In this document: piece by piece, positions 1 through 7,971 of the stretch
How positions within the stretch are numbered: the stretch's first letter is position 1
How the letters are laid out: each line of letters starts with the position of its first letter
Source of the DNA: an uncultured Gammaproteobacteria bacterium
Lineage (GTDB): Bacteria > Pseudomonadota > Gammaproteobacteria > Rariloculales > Rariloculaceae
Direction of reading: 5' to 3'
Assembly: GCA_946887385.1 (NCBI GenBank)
Contig: CAMPKU010000037.1
Location: 1 to 22,833 of the forward strand
Length of the DNA stretch: 22,833 nucleotides
The notes under the pieces: model-generated
The model's input: only the letters and a program-made list of their open reading frames with translations
Told to the model about the DNA's origin: nothing
Databases searched by the model: none
Made by a program: the position numbers and the translations under genes

Positions 1-1
1 C

Positions 2-97
2 ATCGGCACGGATCTACAGTTCATCCGCGTGAACGGCACGCTCGTCGGCGGGCTCGTGGGACTCGCGCTTTACGCCGGCACGCTGGCGCTTTCTTGA
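2..97 (+). CDS. DUF445 family membrane protein, C-terminal fragment
   Basis: This is a gene entering from the left edge; only its last 31 codons are present, ending at TGA 95-97. The visible peptide contains DLQFIRVNGTLVGGLVGL followed by a hydrophobic stretch. This matches the conserved C-terminal end of the DUF445/YjiN family, in which a final DLQ(F/Y)IR(I/V)NGT segment precedes a last transmembrane helix. The biochemical role of the family is not established. The 3' end overlaps the 3' end of the convergent fadD-like gene by 28 bases (70-97), so no separate terminator fits between them. The assignment rests on the short conserved tail only. Confidence 0.7.
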   Translation: MGTDLQFIRVNGTLVGGLVGLALYAGTLALS

Positions 98-1767
98 TCC
101 GAAGCGGGCTCCTTGAGCGCGCGCCGCAGCACTTTGCCCACGTTGCTCTTCGGCAGCTCGTCGACGAACTCGACGTGGCGAGGGATCTTGTAGCCGGTGA
201 GGTTGCGGCGCGCGTGCTCGAGCACGTCGGCGGCCGTCAGCGCCGCATCGGTGCGCACCACAAAAAGCTTGACGACCTCGCCGGACTGGCAGTCCGGCAC
301 GCCGATCGCCGCCGCTTCGCGCACGCCGGCCTGGCGCGTCGCGACGTCCTCGATCTCGTTCGGATACACCTTGAAGCCCGACACGACGATGACGTCTTTC
401 TTGCGGTCCTCGATGAACAGATACCCGGCTGCGTCGAGCCGCCCCACGTCGCCGGTGCGTAGCCAGCCGTCACCGAACATCACTTGCGCGGTCTCGTCGG
501 GCCGCTGCCAATAGCCGGCCATCACTTGCGGGCCCCGCCCGCAAATCTCGCCGACCTCGCCGGCGGCCAGCTCTTGGCCCGCATCGTCGAAGATGGCCAC
601 GTCCGTGGACGGGAACGGCACGCCGACCGAGCCGGTGAACTCTTTCAGATGCAGCGGATTGCCCGTGAGAATCGGCGACGCTTCGGTGAGCCCATAGCCC
701 TGCGCGATCGGCACGCCCGTGACGGCTTGCCAACGCGCGGCAACCTCGCGCTGCACGGCCATGCCGCCGCCCATGCACACCCGCAGCGTGGAGAAGTCGA
801 GCGCCTCGAAGCCCGGCGTGCGCAGCAAGGCGTTGAACAGCGTGTTCACGCCCGTCATGAACGCGAACCGCGACTTGCGCAGCAGCGCCACGAAGCCCTT
901 CAGATCGCGCGGATCGGTGATGAGCAAGTTGTGCGCGCCGAGCTCCGTGAAGCACAGCAAGTTCGCCGTCAGCGAGTACACGTGGTAGAGCGGCAGCGGC
1001 GTCACCACGACGCCGGCGTCGGGCGCATAGAAGGGACCGGCCCATGCCGCGGCCTGGAGCGTGTTCGCCACCATGTTGCGCTGCGTCAGCATCGCGCCCT
1101 TGGCGCGCCCCGTGGTGCCGCCCGTGTACTGCAGGAACGCAAGGTCGCTGCCCTTGATACGCGGCGCCGCATACCGCAACGCTGCGCCGCGCGCGAGGCA
1201 GTCTCGATAGGCCACGGCCTGCGGAATGTGCCACGGCTGCACGAGCTTTTTGACGTGCTTCACGACGAAGTTCACGGCGGCGCGTTTCAGCGGCGCGCAA
1301 TGGTCGCCGAGCCGGGTGACGATGACGGTTTTGAGCTGCGTGCTCGGCAGCGCAGCGGCGACCGTGTGCGCAAAGTTCTCCAGCACGATGATCGCGGCGG
1401 CGCCGCTATCGGCCAGCTGATGCGTGAGCTCGGGGGCCGTGTACTGCGGATTGACGTTCACGGCGACCATGCCGGCCCGCAAGATGCCGAACAGTGCCAC
1501 GGGATACTGCAGCGTGTTCGGCACCATGATCGCGACGCGGTCGCCGGGCTGCATGCCGGGCAACGACTGCAGGTACGCGGCAAATGCCCGCGACAGCCGC
1601 TCGACGTCGGCAAACGTGAGCGTCGAGCCCAGGTTCGTGAAGGCCGGCTGCGGCCCAAACCGCGCGAAGCTCGCCTCGAGCAGCGCCACCAGCGACGGAT
1701 AACGATCGGGATCGATCTCGGCCGGGACTCCGGGCGAGTACGCCGCGAGCCAGGGCTTAGGGCGCAT
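70..1767 (-). CDS. fadD: Long-chain fatty acid--CoA ligase (FadD-like AMP-binding enzyme)
   Basis: Adenylate-forming acyl-CoA synthetase of 565 residues, the usual size for FadD. It activates free fatty acids with ATP and CoA at the inner face of the membrane. The ATP/AMP loop YTGGTTGRAKGAML lies near residue 214. The GYGLTEASP motif, the GWLRTGDVG motif with DRKKDVIVVSGFKVYPNEIE, and the C-terminal lysine loop PKSNVGKVLRR follow in the expected order. I chose ATG 1765-1767 because the protein then begins MRPKPWLAAYSPGVP, a normal FadD N-terminus. The open frame continues 33 codons upstream, but that stretch only mirrors tesA. The start lies inside the end of tesA (11-base overlap), implying translational coupling. 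The 3' end overlaps the convergent DUF445 gene. Chain-length preference cannot be read from the sequence. Confidence 0.92.
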   Translation of the reverse strand: MRPKPWLAAYSPGVPAEIDPDRYPSLVALLEASFARFGPQPAFTNLGSTLTFADVERLSRAFAAYLQSLPGMQPGDRVAIMVPNTLQYPVALFGILRAGMVAVNVNPQYTAPELTHQLADSGAAAIIVLENFAHTVAAALPSTQLKTVIVTRLGDHCAPLKRAAVNFVVKHVKKLVQPWHIPQAVAYRDCLARGAALRYAAPRIKGSDLAFLQYTGGTTGRAKGAMLTQRNMVANTLQAAAWAGPFYAPDAGVVVTPLPLYHVYSLTANLLCFTELGAHNLLITDPRDLKGFVALLRKSRFAFMTGVNTLFNALLRTPGFEALDFSTLRVCMGGGMAVQREVAARWQAVTGVPIAQGYGLTEASPILTGNPLHLKEFTGSVGVPFPSTDVAIFDDAGQELAAGEVGEICGRGPQVMAGYWQRPDETAQVMFGDGWLRTGDVGRLDAAGYLFIEDRKKDVIVVSGFKVYPNEIEDVATRQAGVREAAAIGVPDCQSGEVVKLFVVRTDAALTAADVLEHARRNLTGYKIPRHVEFVDELPKSNVGKVLRRALKEPASDQESASVPA

Positions 1768-2392
1768 CGCGCGCGAGCAACGGACCGAGCACACTCCAAA
1801 CGTTGGCGAAGACCACCTTCTGCCCCGCGGCATTCGGATGGATGCCGTCGGACTGCATGAGCTCACGGTTCAAGGCCACGTCCTCGAGCAGAAACTCTAC
1901 GAGCGGCGTGTCGAAACGCTCCGCGAGCTCGGGATACACGGCCGCGAGCGCCTGCGTGTACGTGTGGCCGTAGTTCGGCGGAATCTGGATGCCGGCGAGC
2001 ACGACGTCCGCGCCGCTGCCTTTGGCAAGCTCGATCATCTTCGTGAGATTGTCGCGCAGCGTGGCAACGGGCTGGCCGCGCAGCCCGTCGTTGCCGCCGA
2101 GCTCGATGACGACCAACGACGGGTCATGCAGCGCGAGCAGGCGCGGCAACCGCGCGAGGCCGCCGGAGGACGTGTCGCCGGCGATGCTGGCATTCACTAC
2201 CTGATACCCGTAACCTTCCGCCTGCAGACGGTCCTCGAGCATCGCGACCCAGGACTGCTCCGCGGCTATCCCATAGCCGCTGCTCAAGGAGTCGCCCACC
2301 ACGACGATGGTTTGCCCGGCGCCGTACGCTGCCGGTAGGCAGAGAACGGTCAGCGCCAGTAGGGCGATCAGGCGACGTTTGAGAATGAGCAC
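1757..2392 (-). CDS. tesA: Periplasmic acyl-CoA thioesterase I / lysophospholipase L1 / arylesterase (SGNH hydrolase)
   Basis: SGNH/GDSL hydrolase of 211 residues, close to E. coli TesA (208). A signal peptide (KRR, then a hydrophobic core to about residue 25) predicts export to the periplasm. Catalytic blocks are complete: GDSLSSGYG with nucleophile Ser35, block II Gly72 (ASIAGDTSSGG), block III Asn101 (ELGGND), and Asp182/His185 in SDGIHPNAAG. The family hydrolyses long-chain acyl-CoA, lysophospholipids and aryl esters. The start is GTG 2390-2392, because no ATG precedes the signal peptide; AGGA lies 8 bases upstream of it. The gene is divergent from the YbbA-type ATPase as in E. coli, but here the two start regions overlap by 8 bases. 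It is followed by fadD with an 11-base overlap, so hydrolase and ligase are probably made from one mRNA. Confidence 0.92.
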   Translation of the reverse strand: MLILKRRLIALLALTVLCLPAAYGAGQTIVVVGDSLSSGYGIAAEQSWVAMLEDRLQAEGYGYQVVNASIAGDTSSGGLARLPRLLALHDPSLVVIELGGNDGLRGQPVATLRDNLTKMIELAKGSGADVVLAGIQIPPNYGHTYTQALAAVYPELAERFDTPLVEFLLEDVALNRELMQSDGIHPNAAGQKVVFANVWSVLGPLLARDAP

Positions 2393-3068
2393 CGGCGAAT
2401 TCCTGTTACGAGCCGAGAGGCTGACAAAAAAGGTTAGCAGCCCCGAGGGTGAGCTGACCATCCTCGATTCCGTCACGATCGGCGTGCCGCGCGGCCATAC
2501 GGCCGCCATCGTGGGGCCGTCGGGCGCCGGTAAATCGACGCTGCTGGCCCTGCTCGCGGGCCTCGACGAGCCGACCTCGGGGAGCGTGTGGCTGAACGGC
2601 GCCGAGCTCACGGCGCTCGACGAGGACGGCCGCGCCGGCGTCCGCAGTCGCGAGGTGGGCTTCGTGTTTCAGTCGTTTCACTTGTTACCGTCCTTGACCG
2701 CCGTGGAGAACGTCTTGCTGCCGCTCGAGCTGGCCGCCGCGCCCAACGCGGCCGCGCGTGCGCGCCAAGCCCTCGTCGACGTGGGGCTCGAGCACCGCCT
2801 GCGTCACTATCCGAAGCAGCTCTCGGGCGGCGAGAAGCAGCGCGTCGCCATCGCGCGCGCCTTCGTCGCGGGGCCGTCGCTGCTGTTCGCCGACGAGCCC
2901 ACCGGCAATCTCGACAACAAAACCGGCGCCAAGATCCTCGACTTGTTGTTCGCTCTCAACACGGCCGCCGGCACGACGCTCGTGCTCGTGACCCACGACC
3001 TCGAAGCGGCCGGGCGCTGTCAGCAGCTCATCGAGCTCGCAGGCGGCCGCGTCGTGAACGGCGCCTGA
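2385..3068 (+). CDS. ybbA: YbbA-type ABC transporter ATP-binding protein (LolD/MacB-like)
   Basis: ABC ATPase of 227 residues, nearly the length of E. coli YbbA (228) and similar to it throughout. Walker A GPSGAGKST is at 44-52, the Q-loop FQSFHLLPSLTAVENV at 95-110, the signature LSGGEKQRVAIARA at 146-159, Walker B LLFADEP at 166-172, and a VTHD switch histidine follows. Family members energise FtsX-like permeases (LolCDE, MacB, YbbP) acting on lipids, lipoproteins or envelope stress. The start ATG 2385-2387 gives MSTGEFLLRAERL; no strong Shine-Dalgarno is visible. The start lies inside the first codons of the divergent tesA. No YbbP-like permease gene follows here, so the membrane partner must be elsewhere or absent. 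The symbol rests on similarity and on the conserved tesA neighbour. Confidence 0.85.
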   Translation: MSTGEFLLRAERLTKKVSSPEGELTILDSVTIGVPRGHTAAIVGPSGAGKSTLLALLAGLDEPTSGSVWLNGAELTALDEDGRAGVRSREVGFVFQSFHLLPSLTAVENVLLPLELAAAPNAAARARQALVDVGLEHRLRHYPKQLSGGEKQRVAIARAFVAGPSLLFADEPTGNLDNKTGAKILDLLFALNTAAGTTLVLVTHDLEAAGRCQQLIELAGGRVVNGA

Positions 3069-3097
3069 GCGCGCCATCCTCGGGAGCAAGGCCCGAC

Positions 3098-3580
3098 ATG
3101 CAGGACCCGAAGCCAAGCACGGTAGTTGAGCCGTTCTGGCGGCGCAAGAAGCTCGACGAGCTCACGGCCGAGGAATGGGAGTCGTTGTGCGACGGCTGCG
3201 GCCGCTGCTGTCTGAAGAAGCTCGAAGACGAGGCGAGCGGCCACGTGTCGTACACCGACGTGGCTTGCAAGCTGCTCGATCGCGAGCGCTGCCGCTGCCG
3301 ACACTATGCGCGCCGCCACGAGCTCGTGCCCGATTGCCTGCCGCTCGTAACCGCCGGCGCAACGTCGTTCGACTGGCTGCCGACGACCTGCGCGTACCGC
3401 AAGCTCGCGGCCGGACAAGCGCTCGACTGGTGGCATCCGCTGGTCTCCGGCGATCCCGACACGGTGCACCGCGCGGGCATCTCGGTGCGGGGGCGCACGC
3501 TTGCGGAGCAGGACGTGCCGGCCGACGAGCTCGACACGCGCATCATCCGCTGGATCAAGGCCGCGCCTCTGCGGCGCTAA
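3098..3580 (+). CDS. YcgN/UPF0260 family cysteine-cluster protein
   Basis: Protein of 160 residues without a signal peptide. It is built around the cysteine pattern of the YcgN family: CDGCGRCC at 31-38, then Cys57, CRC at 65-67, Cys80 and Cys98. This arrangement suggests a bound metal or Fe-S cluster, but the family function is unknown. The start ATG 3098-3100 is chosen because family members begin shortly before the PFW(R)xKxLxE(L)T segment, seen here at residues 12-23; GGGAG at 3082-3086 could serve as ribosome binding site. The gene lies 29 bases after ybbA on the same strand and is probably co-transcribed with it. It ends 7 bases from the stop of the convergent ppc. Confidence 0.88.
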   Translation: MQDPKPSTVVEPFWRRKKLDELTAEEWESLCDGCGRCCLKKLEDEASGHVSYTDVACKLLDRERCRCRHYARRHELVPDCLPLVTAGATSFDWLPTTCAYRKLAAGQALDWWHPLVSGDPDTVHRAGISVRGRTLAEQDVPADELDTRIIRWIKAAPLRR

Positions 3581-3587
3581 CGGTCGC

Positions 3588-6317
3588 TCAGCCCGTGCCT
3601 TGCATCGCGTGAGCGATGCCGTTGATGCTCGCCGTGAGCGCCGCGAGCACGGCCCCGTCGGGGCGGCCGGCTGCGCGCCAGCGCTCGAGCAGATCCACTT
3701 GCAGGAAGCTCATCGGGTCGACGTACGGGCTACGCAACCGGATCGCGCGCCGCAGCGTCCGCGACGCCTCCAAGAGCTCGTTTTGGCGCGTGAGCCGCAA
3801 AATCAGATCCACGCAGCTGAAGTACTCGCGCCGGATGGCCGGAAAGAACGTCTCGTGCCGATCGCCGGCCAAGCGCGAATAGCGCGCCGCGACGTCGAGG
3901 TCCGCCTTGGCGAGCGCGCTCGCAACGTCCACCAAGAGCACGCGGAAGAAATGCCACTGCTCGAACATCTCGACGAGCGCGTCTTCGCCGTGAATGGCGA
4001 TCGCCCGCTCGAGCCCCGTGGCAACACCGTACCAGCTCGGCAAGAGACACCGGCTTTGGGTCCAGGCGAACACCCACGGCGCCGCCCGCGGCTCCGCGGC
4101 CGACTCGCTGACGTGCTCGGCGCGCTCCGACCGGCTACCGATGCGCTCGATCACGTCGATCGGCGTGGCCGCGCGGAAGTACTCCATGAAGTCATCGGGG
4201 TCGGACAGAAGACTCTGATAGGCGCCGCGGCTCGCGACGGCAATCTCCTCCATGATCGCGTGCCAGCGCGCTTCGGCCGGGCTCACGGGCGGCGGCCGTA
4301 CGGTCACGAGCAGCACGGCTGAGACGAGCTGCTCGAAGGTGCGCAGCGCGATGCCGCGCAAACCGTACCTCGTATTCACGACCTCGCCTTGCTCGGTCAT
4401 GCGCAGCTTTCCCATGATGGCGCCGCGCGGCGCCGCGAGCACGGCTTCGTGCTGCGCGCCGCTGGTGCGGCTCATGGTGCCGCCGCGGCCGTGAAACACC
4501 GTGAGCGTCACGCCGTGCCGCGCCATGACCGCGACGAGCGCTTGCTGCGCCTTCTGCAGGCTCCAGCGAGCCGCGGCAACGCCGCCGTCGCGGTAGCTGT
4601 CGGAGTAGCCGAGCATCACGATCTGATGGTCGCCGCGGGCACGCAGGTGCTCGCGGTAGAGCTTGTCGCCGAGTAGGCGCTCCATGATCTTCGGCGCGCG
4701 CTCCACGTCCTCGCCGGTTTCGAACAAGGGCGCGATATCGAGCGGCACGGCTTCGCCCTTGGGACCCAAGTGCCCCCACTTCGCGAGCAGCAGCACGGAC
4801 AGCACGTCGTCCGGCCCGTGCGCCATGCTCACGATATAGGGGCCGATCGAGTCGCGGCCGTACTTGCGCCGGCAATGGGCGATCGTTTGAAAGACGGCCA
4901 ACGTGCGGCGCGCATCCGACGACAGCGCGCCGAGCGGCGACTCCCGCCGCTCGAGCGCTTGCTCGAGCCGCCGTGCGCGCTGCTCATCGTCGGCGGCGAG
5001 CCAGTCAGGCTCTTGCAGCACTTCGCCGATGACACGCCGATGAACGAGCGCGTTCTGGCGAACGTCGACGGTGGCCAAGTAGAAGCCGAACGTGCGCACC
5101 CGCCGCAGCAAGCGGCGCACGGCGAACAGCCCCGCGTTGCGGCCCTTGTGGGCACGCAAGCTATCGGCCATGAGCTCGAGATCGGCCACGAGCTCGCTCG
5201 CCGATTCGTATGGGAACGCGGTGTCGTCGTACGTCGACTTCAGGCGCGCCGCCACGAGCCGCAGGTAGGCGCGATAGGGCATCTGCCGGTGGCGTACCGG
5301 CAGCGACGCCGCCGCCTCGGGGAAGTGCCCTGCATACGCTTCGGTGCGGCGCACGAGCTCGTCGGACACGCCCACTCGGCCCGACCCCTGGCTCAAGTGC
5401 ACCGCAAGCTCTGCGCACTCGCGGTAATAGAGGTCGAGCACGAGCGCCCGCTGGCGGGCCAGCGTCTGGCGGATACTCTTGGCCGTGACGTGCGGATTGC
5501 CGTCCATGTCGCCGCCAACCCAAGTGCCGAACTGCACGACGATCGGCACGCGCACGTTGCGTTCCGGAAACGCGTCGGCGAGCGCGCTCTCGAAACTTTC
5601 GTACAACGGCGGCACCATCCGGTACAGCACGTCGGTGAGGAAGAACATCACGTGCTCGGCTTCGTCGCGGAGGCGAATGCCTTCGTCCAACCCCTCCACG
5701 GTTTGCCAGCCCGTGGTCATCTCCTGCTGAATCTGCCCGAGCGTGGCTTGAAGCTCGTGCGGCGTGAGATACGGATCCATCATCTCGACCAAGTGCCGCG
5801 CGATCTTGTGCTCCTTGCGCAGCAATGTACGACGCGTCACCTCGGTGGGATGCGGCATGAATACGGGCTGCACGCGGATCGCGGCCAGCGCGCGCTCGAT
5901 CTCGTCGCCGTCGACGCCCTGCGCTTTGAGCCGCTGAAGAATGTCGACGAAGCCGAACGGCTGCGGCGCGCTTGCGTCGCGCAGATAGGCCCGGCGGCGG
6001 CGGATGCGGTGCACCTTCTCCGCCATGTTGACCATTTGAAAGTACGTGGAGAACGCGCGAATGAAATCGCGCGCCGTGCTCGGCGCCAGCGACGCAAGCA
6101 GCCCCTTGAGCTCGCCGTACGCGGATTCGTCGCCTTCGCGATGTGCGATCGCGAGCTTGCGCGCAGTCTCGACGAGGTCGAACAGCGCCTCGCCGCCTTG
6201 CTCGCGCACGAGCTCGCCGACCAGCTCGCCGAGCCGGTGCACATCTTCGCGCAGCGCACGGTCCTTCTCCGCAAAAAAGATGTTGGCCCGGACGGTGCGT
6301 GACGTGGATGAAGACAT
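3588..6317 (-). CDS. ppc: Phosphoenolpyruvate carboxylase
   Basis: Enzyme of 909 residues (E. coli 883) that carboxylates PEP to oxaloacetate, an anaplerotic reaction in the cytosol. Catalytic His156 lies in MPHPTEVTRRTL (E. coli H138). The segment VGGDMDGNPHVT is present, and the substrate loop FHGRGGTMSR carries Arg611 and Arg617 (E. coli R581/R587). After Arg617 the usual GG is replaced by TS. Lys in LAKADL and Arg in IRLRSPYVDP correspond to the aspartate-site K773 and R832. The chain ends QGTG instead of (R/Q)NTG, so the Asn equivalent to E. coli N881 is Gly907. The start ATG 6315-6317 fits family length, with AGGG just upstream; the frame stays open a further 103 codons but without family similarity. 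Divergent from the cytochrome gene, convergent with the YcgN gene. Confidence 0.95.
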   Translation of the reverse strand: MSSSTSRTVRANIFFAEKDRALREDVHRLGELVGELVREQGGEALFDLVETARKLAIAHREGDESAYGELKGLLASLAPSTARDFIRAFSTYFQMVNMAEKVHRIRRRRAYLRDASAPQPFGFVDILQRLKAQGVDGDEIERALAAIRVQPVFMPHPTEVTRRTLLRKEHKIARHLVEMMDPYLTPHELQATLGQIQQEMTTGWQTVEGLDEGIRLRDEAEHVMFFLTDVLYRMVPPLYESFESALADAFPERNVRVPIVVQFGTWVGGDMDGNPHVTAKSIRQTLARQRALVLDLYYRECAELAVHLSQGSGRVGVSDELVRRTEAYAGHFPEAAASLPVRHRQMPYRAYLRLVAARLKSTYDDTAFPYESASELVADLELMADSLRAHKGRNAGLFAVRRLLRRVRTFGFYLATVDVRQNALVHRRVIGEVLQEPDWLAADDEQRARRLEQALERRESPLGALSSDARRTLAVFQTIAHCRRKYGRDSIGPYIVSMAHGPDDVLSVLLLAKWGHLGPKGEAVPLDIAPLFETGEDVERAPKIMERLLGDKLYREHLRARGDHQIVMLGYSDSYRDGGVAAARWSLQKAQQALVAVMARHGVTLTVFHGRGGTMSRTSGAQHEAVLAAPRGAIMGKLRMTEQGEVVNTRYGLRGIALRTFEQLVSAVLLVTVRPPPVSPAEARWHAIMEEIAVASRGAYQSLLSDPDDFMEYFRAATPIDVIERIGSRSERAEHVSESAAEPRAAPWVFAWTQSRCLLPSWYGVATGLERAIAIHGEDALVEMFEQWHFFRVLLVDVASALAKADLDVAARYSRLAGDRHETFFPAIRREYFSCVDLILRLTRQNELLEASRTLRRAIRLRSPYVDPMSFLQVDLLERWRAAGRPDGAVLAALTASINGIAHAMQGTG
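3602..3619 (+). terminator. GNRA-capped hairpin after the ybbA-ycgN unit (weak terminator candidate)
   Basis: Perfect 7-base-pair inverted repeat GCATCGC / GCGATGC around the loop GTGA, starting 22 bases after the stop of the YcgN-family gene. On the plus-strand transcript the loop is a GNRA tetraloop. No T-run follows, and the bases also encode the last residues of ppc, so this is at best an mRNA 3'-end structure; chance is a real alternative. Confidence 0.25.
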
Positions 6318-6333
6318 AGCGCCCTGCTCGCGC

Positions 6334-6364
6334 AGTGTACCGCAGCGGCGCGCGGACCTTTCAG
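6334..6364 (-). promoter_or_regulatory. Candidate promoter of ppc
   Basis: On the minus strand, TACACT (6339-6334) resembles a sigma-70 -10 box and CTGAAA (6364-6359) a -35 box, but the spacer is 19 bases, longer than optimal. The site lies 17-47 bases upstream of the ppc start in the only intergenic space available. It is a weak match that nothing else supports. Confidence 0.28.
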
Positions 6365-6379
6365 CCGCCGGCGCCCCGC

Positions 6380-6409
6380 TTGTCAGCGGCACCGAGGCCG
6401 CTGCATAGT
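6380..6409 (+). promoter_or_regulatory. Candidate promoter of the di-heme cytochrome unit
   Basis: TTGTCA (6380-6385) and CATAGT (6404-6409) are separated by 18 bases and precede the GTG start at 6448 by a short leader. This is a reasonable sigma-70-like pair in the 130-base divergent space shared with ppc. No operator repeat is evident. The hexamers are moderate matches, so confidence is limited. Confidence 0.35.
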
Positions 6410-6447
6410 CGGGCGACTCGACGATACGCAAATACTTCGGAGAACAG

Positions 6448-7971
6448 GTGCTTCGGCGGACCTTGATCACGTGCGCAGCGGCGGCCTCGGCCGCTTGGCT
6501 CGCGAGCGCGGCCGGCGCCGGCGAATGGTGGGCGCCCGGGGACGGCCGGCTGCTGCCGGCCGAAGCGGCGTACCCCAATCCGCACGGCGCGCTCGGCATC
6601 TTGAACACGGCCGGCGCGATCGACACGCGCGGCCACCCGTTCTTCGAGCCGCTCGGCGCGAACGGCCGCGGCTGCGTGACGTGTCATCAGCCTTCCGACG
6701 GCATGGCGCTCTCGGTGGCCACCGTGCGCGAGCGCTGGGACTCGACCGGCGGCCGGGATCCGCTGTTCGCAGCCAGCGACGGCCGCAATTGCCCGCACCT
6801 GCCTGCCGGCGACCCATCCGCACACTCGTTGCTGCTGACGCGCGGGCTGATCCGCGTTGCCCTGCCCTGGCCGCCGCGGGACGCGACCGGCGCGCCTTTG
6901 CCCGTCGAGCTCACGCTCGAGGTGGTACGCGATCCGACGGGCTGCAATACGCATCCCACGTACGGGCTTGAATCCGCGGACCCTACCGTGTCCGTCTACC
7001 GGCGGCCGCGACCCGTGGCCAACACGAAGTACCTGACCCACAACAATTTCGGCGTCGGCCCGTTCATCGCCAAGAGCGGCCTGCCGGCCGTCCGCGACCC
7101 CGACACGGGTCTACCGACGAGCATGAACATGATGGCCGACGCGCGCGCCACGACGCTGAAGGCGCAAGCCCTCGACGCGGCCCGCACGCACCTCGAGCGG
7201 CCGCAGGGTCTTACGCCCGACGAGTTACGCGGCATCGTGGCGTTCGAGGAGCAGGTGTACGCCGCGCAGGCGCGCGACGCGCTGGCCGGCGATCTCACGA
7301 GCGGGCCCCCGGGCTTCGGGCCGCGCAATCTCGCGGCCGCGCCGGCCGGCGTGCTCGGCAACAACACCACGCGCTACGTGTTTCCGCTCGGCGACGCCTG
7401 GCAGAGCCCGCCGCAGGGCACGGGCGCGAGCGACGAGAGCGCGGCACGCGCCGCCATCGCGCGCGGTCACGACGTGTTCATGTTCCGCACGTTTTTCATT
7501 CGCGACTCGATGCACTTGAACAGCGTAGGCCTCGGCAATCCCGTGAAGCGCACCTGCTCCACCTGCCACGGCATGCACATGACGGGCATGGACGTGGCGA
7601 ACGGCTGGATGGATATCGGCACGACGAACCTGCCGTGGGCGCGCGAGGCGCCGCTGAATCCGTGGACCGCCGAAAGCCCGCAGCTGCCGTTGTTCAAGGT
7701 CACGTGCAATACGCACGTGGCGCCGCACCCGTTCTTGGGAGCCGTGATCTACACGCAGGATCCCGGCCGCGCGCTCGTCTCCGGCAAATGCAACGACGTC
7801 GGCGCCATCGTCATGCAGCAATTCCGCGGGCTCGCCGCGCGCGCACCGTATTTCTCGAACGGCTCGGCGGCCACGCTGCGCGAGCTCGTCGACTTTTACG
7901 ACCGCCGCTATTCGATCGGCTACTCGGAGCAGGAAAAGCGCGATCTCGTCGCGTTCCTGAGCGCGTTATGA
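6448..7971 (+). CDS. Exported di-heme cytochrome c, MauG/cytochrome c peroxidase-like
   Basis: Protein of 507 residues with a signal peptide (MLRR, Ala-rich core, likely cleavage after Ala24), hence periplasmic. Two covalent heme sites are visible: CVTCH at 76-80 and CSTCH at 370-374. The C-terminal part (APYFSNGSAATLRELVDFYDRR, then EQEKRDLVAFLSAL) is characteristic of the di-heme peroxidase/MauG superfamily. The hemes are about 294 residues apart, much farther than in classical cytochrome c peroxidases (about 140-150). The substrate is therefore uncertain and it may belong to a divergent di-heme oxidoreductase subfamily. GTG 6448-6450 is used as start because GGAGA precedes it at good distance and the signal peptide begins there. 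The stop overlaps the next start in ATGA, coupling it to the following exported protein. Confidence 0.78.
   Translation: MLRRTLITCAAAASAAWLASAAGAGEWWAPGDGRLLPAEAAYPNPHGALGILNTAGAIDTRGHPFFEPLGANGRGCVTCHQPSDGMALSVATVRERWDSTGGRDPLFAASDGRNCPHLPAGDPSAHSLLLTRGLIRVALPWPPRDATGAPLPVELTLEVVRDPTGCNTHPTYGLESADPTVSVYRRPRPVANTKYLTHNNFGVGPFIAKSGLPAVRDPDTGLPTSMNMMADARATTLKAQALDAARTHLERPQGLTPDELRGIVAFEEQVYAAQARDALAGDLTSGPPGFGPRNLAAAPAGVLGNNTTRYVFPLGDAWQSPPQGTGASDESAARAAIARGHDVFMFRTFFIRDSMHLNSVGLGNPVKRTCSTCHGMHMTGMDVANGWMDIGTTNLPWAREAPLNPWTAESPQLPLFKVTCNTHVAPHPFLGAVIYTQDPGRALVSGKCNDVGAIVMQQFRGLAARAPYFSNGSAATLRELVDFYDRRYSIGYSEQEKRDLVAFLSAL

Noticed and set aside
484..1860. Long plus-strand open frame opposite fadD
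   Set aside because: It mirrors a clear acyl-CoA ligase gene, has a composition typical of a GC-rich antisense frame (Arg/His-rich), and no recognisable motif.
4770..6302. Long plus-strand open frame opposite ppc
   Set aside because: Antisense to well-conserved PEP carboxylase; low-complexity Arg/His/Ala-rich translation without domains.
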